Shown here piece after piece: positions 40,772 through 49,696 of a DNA stretch of 64,000 bases. The translations under genes and the position numbers were made by a program. The stretch comes from Streptomyces griseoruber (GTDB taxonomy: Bacteria > Actinomycetota > Actinomycetes > Streptomycetales > Streptomycetaceae). Location: the NCBI RefSeq assembly GCF_001514205.1, contig NZ_KQ948773.1, forward strand, positions 282,624-346,623. The letters run 5' to 3'. Positions within the stretch are counted from its first letter, which is position 1. The number at the start of each line of letters is the position of its first letter. The notes under the pieces are model-generated. The model saw nothing but the letters and a program-made list of their open reading frames with translations, made no database searches and was not told the DNA's origin.

Positions 40772-42337
40772 TCAGTCCTTCGCCGGAGCCGGTACGGCCT
40801 CCCGCGGTCCGGGTACGGCGGCCGCCGCGCCCGAGGAGTCGTCGTCCGTGTTGATCTTCTCGATGACGGCGAGCCGCTCCGGGGTGTCCTCCGGCCGGAC
40901 GAAGCCGATGAGGATGTAGAGGACGAGGGAGACGGCGAGCGGGATCGAGACCTGGTACTGGAGCGGGACGCCGCCGTCGACGTTCCAGTTGACGGGGTAG
41001 TTGACCAGCCAGAAGGCGAGCAGGCCCATCGACCAGCTGGTCAGCGCGGCGGTGGGGCCGGAGCGGCGGAAGGGGCGCAGCAGGCCCAGCATCATCGGGA
41101 TGGCCATCGGGCCCATCAGACCGGCGACCCACTTGATGACGACGGTGATGATGTCCTTGAAGGTGGGCGAGTTGACCTGGGTGGCCGCCGCCATGGACAG
41201 GCCGAGGAAGACGACCGTCGTCACCCGGGCCGCGATCAGGCCCGACCGCGCGTTCCACTCCCGTGCCCGGCGCGAGATCACCGGTGCGCAGTCCCGGGTG
41301 AAGACGGAGGCGATGGCGTTGGCGTCGGAGGAGCACATCGCCATCGTGTGGGAGAAGAAGCCGACGATGACCAGGCCCAGCAGACCGTGCGGCAGGAGCT
41401 GTTCGGTCATCAGGCCGTAGGAGTCGGAGCCGTCCGGCTTCTGCGCGGTGACCAGCAGCGGGGACATCCACATGGGGAAGAACAGCACCACCGGCCAGAC
41501 CAGCCACAGCGCCGCCGACAGCCGCGCGGAGCGCTCGGCCTCGCGCGGGGTGGCCGTGGCCATGTACCGCTGGGCCTGGTTGAGCATGCCGCCGTTGTAC
41601 TCGAAGAGCTTGATGAAGAGGAACGCGAGCAGGAAGACCGTGCCGTACGGGCCGACCAGCGGCTTGTCGTGGCCCTGGAGCGCCGGCTCGTCCCAGACGT
41701 CGAGGAACCCGATGCCCTTGTCGTTCAGCTTCAGCACGACGGCCACGAACATCGCGATGCCGGCCAGCAACTGGATGACGAACTGGCCGAGTTCGGTGAG
41801 CGCGTCGGCCCACAGGCCGCCGATCGTGCAGTACACGGCCGTGATGGCGCCGGTGATGAGGATGCCCTGGTTGAGGGAGACGCCGGTGAAGACGGACAGC
41901 AGGGTCGCGATGGCGGCCCACTTGGCGCCCACGTCCACGATCTTCAGCAGCATCCCGGACCAGGCGAGCGCCTGCTGGGTCTTCAGGTCGTAGCGGTTCT
42001 TCAGGTACTCGAGCGGGGAAGCGACGTGCAGGCGCGAGCGCAGCCGGTTGATGCGCGGCGCGAACAGCTTGGAGCCGATCGCGATGCCGAGGGCGATGGG
42101 GAAGGACCAGGTGACGAAGGAGGTGACGCCGTAGGTGTAGGCGATGCCCGCGTACCCGGTGAACATCACCGCGCTGTAGCCCGACATGTGGTGCGAGATC
42201 CCGGACAGCCACCAGGGCATCCTGCCGCCCGCGGTGAAGAAGTCGCTGACGTCGTCGACGCGCTTGTGCGACCAGACGCCGATGGCGACCATCACGCCGA
42301 AATAGCCGATGAGCACGGCCCAGTCGAGACCGTTCAT
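40772..42337 (-). CDS. Sodium:solute symporter (SSS family)
   Basis: This 521-residue membrane protein has about 13 hydrophobic segments and the SSS patterns: DWAVLIGYFGVMVAIGVW, SDFFTAGGRMPWWLSGISHHMSGYSAVMFTGYAG, a GALADAL-like GGLWADALTEL, and the later FFSHTMAMCSSDANAIASVF. It imports a solute with Na+; sugars, amino acids or organic acids are possible. ATG at 42337 follows GGGAGGACGCAC and is preferred to the extension to 42370. It is convergent with the ADP-ribosylglycohydrolase-like gene. It might supply the substrate of the neighbouring SDR/EthD-like genes but lacks their operator. Confidence 0.88.
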   Translation of the reverse strand: MNGLDWAVLIGYFGVMVAIGVWSHKRVDDVSDFFTAGGRMPWWLSGISHHMSGYSAVMFTGYAGIAYTYGVTSFVTWSFPIALGIAIGSKLFAPRINRLRSRLHVASPLEYLKNRYDLKTQQALAWSGMLLKIVDVGAKWAAIATLLSVFTGVSLNQGILITGAITAVYCTIGGLWADALTELGQFVIQLLAGIAMFVAVVLKLNDKGIGFLDVWDEPALQGHDKPLVGPYGTVFLLAFLFIKLFEYNGGMLNQAQRYMATATPREAERSARLSAALWLVWPVVLFFPMWMSPLLVTAQKPDGSDSYGLMTEQLLPHGLLGLVIVGFFSHTMAMCSSDANAIASVFTRDCAPVISRRAREWNARSGLIAARVTTVVFLGLSMAAATQVNSPTFKDIITVVIKWVAGLMGPMAIPMMLGLLRPFRRSGPTAALTSWSMGLLAFWLVNYPVNWNVDGGVPLQYQVSIPLAVSLVLYILIGFVRPEDTPERLAVIEKINTDDDSSGAAAAVPGPREAVPAPAKD

Positions 42338-42477
42338 GTGCGTCCTCCCAGGGTTCAGCCCGGCGCTCATCGTGGGCGCTGTCGCATGAACACGACAAGT
42401 AACCGTAAGGTCAAAGGGAGGTAAAGCTATTCGGCATGGTGGCCTGCGTTCACCTACATGAACTTACCCTCGAGCTG

Positions 42478-43272
42478 TCACCGCATCAGCTCCCCGGCGT
42501 TGACCAGCAGCGACTGCCCCGTGATCGCCCGCGCCCGGTCCGAGGCCAGGAACACCGCCGCATCCGCCACGTCCCCGTCCGTGGCCAGCTCCGGCAACGC
42601 CATCCGTTCCGTCAGCCGGCCCAGCACCTCCGCCTCGGGCACCCCCTCCGTGTGCGCCGTGAACTGCACGTACGCCTGCACCGGCGGCCCCCACATCCAC
42701 CCCGGCAGCACGGTGTTGACCCGGATCCGGTGCGGCCCGAGCTCCCGCGCCAGCGAGTACATCGCACTGGTCAGCGCCCCCTTCGAGGCCGCGTAGGCCG
42801 CCTGTCGCACCTGGGACGGGGCCGCCACCGCCGACTGCGTCCCGATGAACACGACCGACCCGCCCCGCACCTTCAGCGCCCCGAGGCACGCCCGCGTCAT
42901 CCGCAGCGTGCCCAGCAGGTTCACGTCGATGACCGACTGCCAGGTCGCGAAGTCGGCGTCCTCGACGCCCCCGAAGTACGCATCCCAGGCCGCCACCTGC
43001 ACCACCGCGTCGATCCCCCCGAACCGCTCCCGCGCCAGCCCCGCCAGCGCCTCGCAACTCCCCTCGTCGGTGATGTCGGTCGCCCGCCACGCGGTGTGCG
43101 CCCCGTCCGGGTCGATCTCGGCCGCGCTCTTGGCGAGGTTCGCCTCGGTACGGGCGCCCAGCACCGCGTTGCCGCCGTCCCGGACGACCGCCGCGGCGAC
43201 CTGATGGCCGAGCCCGGCGCCGACTCCGGAGACGACGACGGTCTTGCCGGCGAGCAGTGGTGTCACGGACAT
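42478..43272 (-). CDS. Short-chain dehydrogenase/reductase
   Basis: This 264-residue SDR has the cofactor motif SGVGAGLGHQVA (about 15-26), the ITDEGSCEALAG region, VQVAAWDAYFGG in place of the usual NNAG, and the active site YAASKGAL (about 158-165). The late VLPGWMWGPPVQAYVQF suggests a bulky substrate pocket. ATG at 43272 follows GGGAGG by seven bases. It is divergent from the EthD-like gene at 43355, and operator G lies between them, placing it in the CTGAC..GTCAG regulon 22 kb from the other members. Confidence 0.88.
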   Translation of the reverse strand: MSVTPLLAGKTVVVSGVGAGLGHQVAAAVVRDGGNAVLGARTEANLAKSAAEIDPDGAHTAWRATDITDEGSCEALAGLARERFGGIDAVVQVAAWDAYFGGVEDADFATWQSVIDVNLLGTLRMTRACLGALKVRGGSVVFIGTQSAVAAPSQVRQAAYAASKGALTSAMYSLARELGPHRIRVNTVLPGWMWGPPVQAYVQFTAHTEGVPEAEVLGRLTERMALPELATDGDVADAAVFLASDRARAITGQSLLVNAGELMR

Positions 43273-43301
43273 CGGGGACCTCCCGGGCTCTGGTGTCTTT
43301 T

Positions 43302-43316
43302 CTGACGGGGCGTCAG
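43302..43316. promoter_or_regulatory. Operator palindrome CTGACGGGGCGTCAG (site G of seven)
   Basis: Perfect half-sites around GGG, 29 bases from the SDR start and 38 bases from the EthD-like gene start. Confidence 0.85.
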
Positions 43317-43354
43317 AGTAGGGGCCGGTGCAGGAGGACGGAAGGGGAGCACGC

Positions 43355-44194
43355 ATGAGCGAGGAGACCCGCAGCGAGACGTACGCCGAGCTGGCCGCCG
43401 TGGGACCGTACGGGGTCCGGCCCGGCCACGCCCTGATCACCATGGTCGAACCGCACCCGGGCCACGAGTACGCCTACAACCGCTGGTACGAGGACGACCA
43501 CTACTACGCCGGCGCGATGGCCATGCCCTGGATGTACGCGGGCCGCCGCTGGGTGGCGACCAGGGATCTGCAACTGCTCCGCGTCCCGGAGAAGTCCGCG
43601 ATCGCCCAGCCCGTCACGGCGGGCTGCTACCTCTCCACCTACTGGATCACCGCCGGCCGCTACGACGACCACATGAAGTGGACCGTCGCCATCAACCAAC
43701 GCCTCAACCGCGACGCCCGCGTCTACCAGGACCGCACCCACGTCTTCACGGCGTTCCACGACCACGAGGCGACGGTCTACCGCGACGGCGCGGCGGGGCC
43801 CCGCGACCACCACGCCCTCGACCACCCCTACGCCGGCCTGGTCCTCCAGGTCATCGACACCGACACCCCCGAACAGCGCACCGCACTCCTGGAGTGGCTG
43901 CGCACCCGCCACCTCCCCCGGCTCCTGGCCGGCTCCCCGACCGCCCTGGTCACCGTCTTCCGCCCCACCCCGCTCCCCGGCGACCGCATGACCTACGTCA
44001 AACAGGTCGAGGGCGTCGACACCCGCCTGACCCTGCTGTGGTTCCTGGAGAGCGACCCCAGGGACTGCTGGGAGGACCACTTCACGGGCCTGGACGCCCG
44101 GATCACCGCATCGGGCCTGGGCAGACTGGAGCTGCTGGCCCCGTTCGTACCGACCGTGCCCGGCACCGACCGGTACGTCGACCGGCTGCGTTGA
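43355..44194 (+). CDS. EthD-like dimeric alpha-beta barrel protein
   Basis: This 279-residue protein has two ferredoxin-like halves: the first with HALITMVEPHPGHEYAYNRWYEDDHYYAGAM (about 23-52), the second with GLVLQVIDTDTPEQRTALLEWLRTRHLPRLL (about 158-188). The W(Y)xxxH / R..HLP layout is like EthD/stress-response barrels found as accessory or small catalytic proteins in catabolic clusters. Function is unknown. ATG at 43355 follows GAAGGGGAG. It is under operator G, divergent from an SDR. Its stop directly abuts the stop of the convergent membrane-protein gene. Confidence 0.75.
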   Translation: MSEETRSETYAELAAVGPYGVRPGHALITMVEPHPGHEYAYNRWYEDDHYYAGAMAMPWMYAGRRWVATRDLQLLRVPEKSAIAQPVTAGCYLSTYWITAGRYDDHMKWTVAINQRLNRDARVYQDRTHVFTAFHDHEATVYRDGAAGPRDHHALDHPYAGLVLQVIDTDTPEQRTALLEWLRTRHLPRLLAGSPTALVTVFRPTPLPGDRMTYVKQVEGVDTRLTLLWFLESDPRDCWEDHFTGLDARITASGLGRLELLAPFVPTVPGTDRYVDRLR

Positions 44195-46132
44195 TCAGGG
44201 CTGCTTCAGCTCGTCGGGGCAGGGAGTGCCGCGCGGGAGCTGATACGGGGCGGCGAGTCGGTAGACCCCGGCCTTCGGGGCCAGCAGCACCGTCCACTTG
44301 TCGCCCTGCGCGTCCTCCTCCGTCTCGTACAGGCAGCCGTTCACGTTCGTGTAGGACTTCGGCTCGCCCTCGGCCCGGTGCTTGGACGCCTCCGTCTCCT
44401 GCGGCGGCTTCAGGCTCTTGCCCTCCGCGTCGACGACGCTCAGCCACGGCGAGTACGGGATCCGGATCAGCACCCGGCCGGCCTTCTCCACGTCGATCGT
44501 CATCTCGCCCTGCTCGGCCCGCTCCACCACCGCGTCGGGCTCGGCCATCGGCGCCGGATCGGTGACCTTGAACAGCTGCCAGTTGGCGTCGCCCCAGATC
44601 TGCTCCAGATACGGCAGCCCCCGCTGCACCAGCTCCCGCTCCCGCTCCCCGCCGTCCCCGTCGAGCGCCTCCTTGGGGACGACGACGTAGTGCACGGCCC
44701 ACCGCTGGAGCCACTCGTGGTAGTTCGCGGAGTTGAGCGTGTCGTCGTAGAAGAGGGGGTTGCGCTCCATGTCGGCCTGCCGGTTCCAGCCCCGGGCCAG
44801 GTTGACGTACGGCGCGAGCGCGGAGGCCTCGCGGTGGGAGCGGGCCGGGACGACCTCGACACGGCCCTTCTCGGCGCCGACGCCCTGGAGTTCGTTGACG
44901 AGCGGCGCCAGCTCGCGCGCCCAGGAGGCCGCCGGGGTCGTCCGGATGACGTCGTCGACCGACTTGAAGCCGATCCAGCCGGCGAACCCGAGCAGGGCGA
45001 GCACGATGACGTACCACTTGCGGCTGCGCCGCACCGCGAACGGCAGCGCGGCCGCCAGCACCACACCCGAGAACAGCATCGCGAGCCGGGTGATGTTCGA
45101 CCCGATCTGGGAGCTGATCAGCCACACCCCCAGCACCCCCAGGCCGTACACCGCCGCCGTGATCCGCACGGTCTTCCAGTCGCGCGGGACGACCGCGAAG
45201 ACGATCGCCGAGTACAGCAGGGGCAGCGAGGCCGAGCCGAAGGACATCGGCTGGGTGCCGGAGAAGGGGAACAGCCAGGCGGAGACGGCGACGACGGCGG
45301 TCGGCGCGAGCCCGAGGGCCCAGGCGCCGGGCCGCCGCTTCTGAAGGAACAGCGCGACGGCGACGATGCCCACGAACAGCCCCGCCACCGGCGAACCCAT
45401 CGTGGCGAGCGCGGCCAGCGGGGCGGCGCACAGGGCCTTCGCCCAGCGTTTGTAGCGCCAGCGGTACGGCCAGCAGAACACGACGGCCACGGCGGCCAGC
45501 GCGAACAGGTTCCCGAGGCCGTAGGTCACCCGGCCGGAGGCGGCGTTGCACAGCAGCGCGAAGACACCGGCGAGGGCGGGCCACACCGGGTTCTTCACCG
45601 GCCTGCACCGCAGCAGGACCAGGGTGAGGAGGCCGGCCGACAGCGTCCCGGCGATCATCATCGTCGTACGGACGCCGAGGACCGACATCAGATACGGCGA
45701 GATGACGCTGTACGACACCGGGTGCATCCCGCCGTACCAGGCGAGGTTGTACGCGGAGTCGGGGTGCCGGCCGACGAACTCGGCCCAGGCGTCCTGCGCC
45801 GCGAGATCGCCACCGCTGTTCGCGAACATGAAGAACCAGATGACGTGCAGAATCCCGGACAGCGCGGTGACGGAGAGCACCAGGTGCCGGCGGAGGAAGC
45901 CGCCGAGGCGGTGGAGCGCGGCGCGCGGCCCCGCCTTCGCCGGGTCCTGCGGCGCGGTGGCCTCCGCCGAGGCCTGCGTCGGGGCCTTCATGGCGTCGCG
46001 ACGCGCTGCGGCCGTCGGGGCGGGCGGATCATGGTCGTGGTCACCGGACTGCGGTGCGGGCAGCTTGATGCGCGGGCCGGTGTCCGGGCCCGGACCGGTG
46101 TCGTCGGCGCGTGTCGGCTCCGCAGTGGCCAC
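44195..46132 (-). CDS. Large integral membrane protein with extracytoplasmic C-terminal domain
   Basis: This 645-residue protein has a Pro/Ala-rich cytoplasmic N-terminus of about 80 residues, about ten hydrophobic segments (about 85-405), and a C-terminal soluble domain of about 230 residues (SVDDVIRTTPAASWARELAP..., NYHEWLQRWAVHYVVVPKEA, WQLFKVTDPAP, a late CLYETEEDAQGD). Layout and motifs such as LNSANYHEWLQRW resemble glycosyltransferase-like membrane proteins, though similar genes are often labelled MFS transporters. No clear glycosyltransferase motif can be confirmed. GTG at 46132 follows GGGGAGTGCC and is preferred to the ATG at 46195. Confidence 0.7.
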   Translation of the reverse strand: MATAEPTRADDTGPGPDTGPRIKLPAPQSGDHDHDPPAPTAAARRDAMKAPTQASAEATAPQDPAKAGPRAALHRLGGFLRRHLVLSVTALSGILHVIWFFMFANSGGDLAAQDAWAEFVGRHPDSAYNLAWYGGMHPVSYSVISPYLMSVLGVRTTMMIAGTLSAGLLTLVLLRCRPVKNPVWPALAGVFALLCNAASGRVTYGLGNLFALAAVAVVFCWPYRWRYKRWAKALCAAPLAALATMGSPVAGLFVGIVAVALFLQKRRPGAWALGLAPTAVVAVSAWLFPFSGTQPMSFGSASLPLLYSAIVFAVVPRDWKTVRITAAVYGLGVLGVWLISSQIGSNITRLAMLFSGVVLAAALPFAVRRSRKWYVIVLALLGFAGWIGFKSVDDVIRTTPAASWARELAPLVNELQGVGAEKGRVEVVPARSHREASALAPYVNLARGWNRQADMERNPLFYDDTLNSANYHEWLQRWAVHYVVVPKEALDGDGGERERELVQRGLPYLEQIWGDANWQLFKVTDPAPMAEPDAVVERAEQGEMTIDVEKAGRVLIRIPYSPWLSVVDAEGKSLKPPQETEASKHRAEGEPKSYTNVNGCLYETEEDAQGDKWTVLLAPKAGVYRLAAPYQLPRGTPCPDELKQP

Positions 46133-46302
46133 CTGAAGGCACTCCCCGTGTCCCGTCTTCTGTTCTCGGCCGCGCCCTGTTCGCGTCCGCTTCACGGCAG
46201 CGTCGTTGCGACCGGCGACCTGTCCCGTTTCGCGACGCTAGCACGCACCCCGCCGGGCGGCTGCCCGGCGGGGTGGCGAGAGGTACGGACGCGGTCGGCG
46301 GG

Positions 46303-48720
46303 TCAGCCGAGCCGGGTCAGCTTGTCCTGGAAGCCCGGTTCGACGAGGTCGCTCTCCAGGGCGACCGGGACCTTCACCGCGCCGCTGGTGCCGTCCCCGA
46401 CGGTGAGCGTGCCCACCTGGGTGCCGGCCTTCGCGGTGTGCGGCACCTCCTCTGCGGCGAACTTCAGCTTCACCGTCAGCCCGGCCCAGCCGACCGCCGT
46501 GACGTCCTTGGTGACGACGACCGGGGTGTGGCCGCCGAGCCGGTCGTCCACGTACCCGACGACATCACCCTTTTTGAGGATCTTCGCGGACTTCAGCGCG
46601 TCCTCGGCGGCGGCCAGGGCCGTCTTGCTGACCTCGTTGACCGTCTTGAGGATGGTCGGCTTGTGCTGGCCGAGGATCGCGCCGACGACGGTGACCGTCT
46701 CGCCGCCGACCTCCTTGCGGGCGGCGAAGAGGAGGTTGCCGCCGGCCGCGGTGGTGGAGCCGGTCTTGATGCCGATCGCGCCCATCCGGTAGGGCAGCTC
46801 GTTGTAGTTCGGCCAGTTGTATCCGGAGGGGTCGGTCCAGCTGGCCGCGCTGGTGATCGCCACGAGGGCCGGGATCTTCACGACCGCGTTGCCGAGCTTC
46901 ACCTGGTCCTCGGCCGTGGAGACGGTGGTCTCCTTCAGCCCGGAGGCGTCGGTGTACGTGGTGTTCGTCATCCCGAGCTCCTTGGCGGCCGCGTTCATCT
47001 TCTTGATGAACGCCGCCTCGGTGCCCCCGTCCCAGCGGGCCAGCAGCCGGGCGATGTTGTTCGCGGACGGGATCATGACCGCGGAGAGGGCCTGCTGGAG
47101 CGTGAGCTTGTCACCGGCCTTGACGCTGTTGAGGGTGGACTCGCCGCTCAGGTCGTAGCCGCCCTCCTTCTCGGCGGTGGCGTCGACGGTGATGCTCGGA
47201 CCGTCGGCACCCGCCTTGAGCGGGTGGTCCTTGAGGACGACGTACGCGGTCATCGTCTTGGCCACCGAGCCGATGGCGACGGGCGTCTGCTTGCCGAAGC
47301 TGTCCATCGTGCCGACGCCGTCGACGTCCATCCAGCCCTGGCCCTCGTCCGGCCAGGGCAGGGCGAGCTTGCCGCCCTCGAAGGTGTACGAGTCCTTCGC
47401 GGTGAGCGCCAGCGCGGTGGCCGGGAGCGGGCGGAAGGCCTGTACGACCGCAAACGCGATCACCAGCAGGATGACCAGCGGCGTCCAGATCTTGACCCGC
47501 CGGCCGAGGGTGCGCAGCGGGGTCGGCGGGGGCGGCGGGGTGTTGGTCAGCTCCGCCAGCAGGTCGATCGGCGGCTTCGGCGGCAGCGGCTGCTGGGTCG
47601 TCCGCTCGGGGCCGATCTGGGGCACCAGCGCGGTGACGGCGGTGATGTCACCGGTCGCCTTCGGGGGGCGGGGCTCGTCGAGCGGCTTGAGCGCGACGAA
47701 CCTGCTGGTCCGCTCGGCGGGCGGCGGGGTCCTGTCGCCGTCCTCCGCCGAGGACTTCTCACCGGGCGCGGGCTCGTCGGCCTTGGGCTCGTCGGCCTTG
47801 GGCTCGTCCGCCTTGGGCTTGAGGGCCCCGCCCAGCTTGAGCATGGTGGTCGGCTGGTCGACGGTGGGCTTGGGCCGGGGCGCCTTGAAGATGGCGGTGG
47901 GCTGGTCGACGGGGGAGTCGTCGGCCCTGCCGCCGTCGTCCTCCCCGTCCTCCCCGTCCTCCTCGGCCTTCTCGGCCTTCTCGGCCGTGTCGGCCTTCTC
48001 GCCCCCGGAGGCCCATTTGGGCACGGGCTTGGCGGAGGGGGCGGGCGCGTCGTCGTCGTCCTCGGCGCCGGCGGAGTCCGTACGGGGTTCCGTACGAGGA
48101 TCCGTCCGCAAGTCTGCCCCGGAGGTCTCCGGAGCCGAGTCCTCCGGACCCTCCGCACTGCCCTCCGCGTCGCCCTCCTCGTCCGCGTCCCCCTCGGAAC
48201 CGTCCGAAGAGTCACCCGCACCGACGGCGTCTTCGGGGTCCTCGGCGTCTTCGGGGTCCTCGGCGTCCTCGGGGCTCTCCGGGGCGCTGTCCGCGTCCGC
48301 GCGCCCCTCGGCGGCGTCCTCCGCGTCCTCGCGGCCCTCGGCGGCGTCCGAGTCGGCCCCGGTGCCCTCGGGGCCCTCAGAAGGGCTCTCAGGGCTCCCC
48401 TCGGCGTCGTCCACGCCTTCGGCCCCGTCGGCCTCCGCGGGCGCGTCCTCGGGCTCCGCGGGCGCGTCCTCGGGCTCCGGGCGAGCGTCCTCGGGCTCCT
48501 CGATCTCCAGTTCGCGTACGGAGAGAACCCGTGTCGCCGTGTCGACGCCGCCCCGCGAGGCGGTCGAGGCCGCCGGGGCCCCGTTCTCCCGGGCCACCGC
48601 CACCCGCGGATCGCGGACCTCGCGGGCCTCGCGTGCCTCGGGAACCGTACCCGCGCTCCCCGACGTCGGTTCCGCCGACGACTCGCGCTGCTTCGACCTG
48701 TCGGGGGACTCGCCCGCCAC
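46303..48720 (-). CDS. D-alanyl-D-alanine carboxypeptidase with long acidic N-terminal region
   Basis: This 805-residue penicillin-binding protein (peptidase S11 family) trims peptidoglycan pentapeptides. An N-terminal cytoplasmic region of about 405 residues is highly acidic and repetitive (runs of PEDAEDPEDAEDPEDA and DEPKADEPKADEP). One membrane segment follows (about 410-430, WTPLVILLVIAFAVVQAF), then the S11 domain with SxxK SVAKT (about 484), SAN (about 553) and KTG (about 650). A beta-rich C-terminal domain (FAAEEVPHTAKAGTQVGTL) follows. Typical S11 enzymes are about 400 residues, so half of this protein is extra. GTG at 48720 follows AGGAGG and is preferred to the ATG at 48792. Divergent from the GPP34 gene. 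Confidence 0.9.
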   Translation of the reverse strand: MAGESPDRSKQRESSAEPTSGSAGTVPEAREAREVRDPRVAVARENGAPAASTASRGGVDTATRVLSVRELEIEEPEDARPEPEDAPAEPEDAPAEADGAEGVDDAEGSPESPSEGPEGTGADSDAAEGREDAEDAAEGRADADSAPESPEDAEDPEDAEDPEDAVGAGDSSDGSEGDADEEGDAEGSAEGPEDSAPETSGADLRTDPRTEPRTDSAGAEDDDDAPAPSAKPVPKWASGGEKADTAEKAEKAEEDGEDGEDDGGRADDSPVDQPTAIFKAPRPKPTVDQPTTMLKLGGALKPKADEPKADEPKADEPAPGEKSSAEDGDRTPPPAERTSRFVALKPLDEPRPPKATGDITAVTALVPQIGPERTTQQPLPPKPPIDLLAELTNTPPPPPTPLRTLGRRVKIWTPLVILLVIAFAVVQAFRPLPATALALTAKDSYTFEGGKLALPWPDEGQGWMDVDGVGTMDSFGKQTPVAIGSVAKTMTAYVVLKDHPLKAGADGPSITVDATAEKEGGYDLSGESTLNSVKAGDKLTLQQALSAVMIPSANNIARLLARWDGGTEAAFIKKMNAAAKELGMTNTTYTDASGLKETTVSTAEDQVKLGNAVVKIPALVAITSAASWTDPSGYNWPNYNELPYRMGAIGIKTGSTTAAGGNLLFAARKEVGGETVTVVGAILGQHKPTILKTVNEVSKTALAAAEDALKSAKILKKGDVVGYVDDRLGGHTPVVVTKDVTAVGWAGLTVKLKFAAEEVPHTAKAGTQVGTLTVGDGTSGAVKVPVALESDLVEPGFQDKLTRLG

Positions 48721-48760
48721 CGATGCCTCCTTGTGCCTGTCGAACCGTGAACGCCCGCCC

Positions 48761-48786
48761 CGGACAACGCCTCGAGGCGTTGTCCG
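48761..48786. promoter_or_regulatory. 26-base perfect palindrome between carboxypeptidase and GPP34 genes
   Basis: CGGACAACGCCTC and its complement abut with no spacer. It lies 41 bases upstream of the carboxypeptidase GTG, so it is either an operator or a hairpin in the 5' leader. Confidence 0.65.
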
Positions 48787-48937
48787 AACCATGTACCAGT
48801 GTCCTGTGTAGAGGGCTTGGCTCCTGCGGTAGACGAGAACGACATACCTACTGGTTCCACTACAAACAGGTCACGCACCCTCGACAGACCAATGTGAGAG
48901 GGGTCACCCTGTCATTCATCCACGCGGGGAGGCATGG

Positions 48938-49696
48938 ATGGGCAGGAGCCGCAGAACGATTCCGGAAGAGCTTCTTCTGCTGGCGTTGGACCCGACCACG
49001 GGTACCACCGCACAGCCGCAGTCGCTCGACCTTGGTCTGGCCGGAGCACAGCTAGTGGAGCTGGCGCTGGCCGGGCGGATAGCCCCTGACGGGGATCGTA
49101 TCGCCGTGGTGTCCCCACGGCCGACAGGAGATCCGACACTGGACTGCGCACTGGAGTTGCTGCGAAGGCGTGGCGCCCCGGTCCGTGCCGTCCACTGGAT
49201 CGGCGGGCCGCGTCTCGGGCTGCGCCAGACCTACCTCTCGCATCTGGAGCGGTGCGGCATGGTGCATGCCGTGGCGGGTCAGATGTGCGGGGTGCTGCCG
49301 ACCACTCGCTACCAGGCGACGGACACCGAGATCAGCCGGGAGATCAAGGCCCGGCTGGACTCCGCGATCCGCACCGGCGTACCGCCGGACCCGCGGACCG
49401 CGGCGCTCGCCGCACTGGCGCACGCGGTCGGTCTCGGCAAGCACCTGTACCCGGGGAACGAGGGACGCTCGTCCCGCTCCCGGCTGCGGGACCTGATCAG
49501 GCACGACCCCATGGGCGGTCTCGTCGCGCACGCCGTGATGGACGTCCAGAACGGTGCGGCGGCCCAGCCGCGCCGCAACCCGGCGGCTCCGGCCGGCCGG
49601 CCGACCGGACCGGGCGGACGGCCCGTACCGGAACCCGCCCGTGGAGTTCCGGCACAGCCGCGCCGCGGCCCCATGGCGCGTGTCGTGGCCCACTGA
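48938..49696 (+). CDS. GPP34 (GOLPH3/Vps74-like) family protein
   Basis: This 252-residue protein begins with TIPEELLLLALDPTTGTTAQ, the hallmark of the GPP34 domain, followed by LDLGLAGAQLVELALAGRIA and the helical rest (YLSHLERCGMVHAVAGQM, TAALAALAHAVGLGKHLYPG), about residues 5-205. The C-terminal 45 residues are Pro/Arg-rich. Eukaryotic GOLPH3/Vps74 bind phosphatidylinositol-4-phosphate; many Streptomyces encode such proteins and their role is not settled. ATG at 48938 follows GGGGAGG by five to six bases; ATG at 48934 is out of frame. Confidence 0.88.
   Translation: MGRSRRTIPEELLLLALDPTTGTTAQPQSLDLGLAGAQLVELALAGRIAPDGDRIAVVSPRPTGDPTLDCALELLRRRGAPVRAVHWIGGPRLGLRQTYLSHLERCGMVHAVAGQMCGVLPTTRYQATDTEISREIKARLDSAIRTGVPPDPRTAALAALAHAVGLGKHLYPGNEGRSSRSRLRDLIRHDPMGGLVAHAVMDVQNGAAAQPRRNPAAPAGRPTGPGGRPVPEPARGVPAQPRRGPMARVVAH

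Noticed and set aside
39569..42424. Plus-strand frame covering the ADP-ribosylglycohydrolase-like gene and the antisense of the symporter
   Set aside because: It runs through two real genes in different frames or strands and has no ribosome-binding site.
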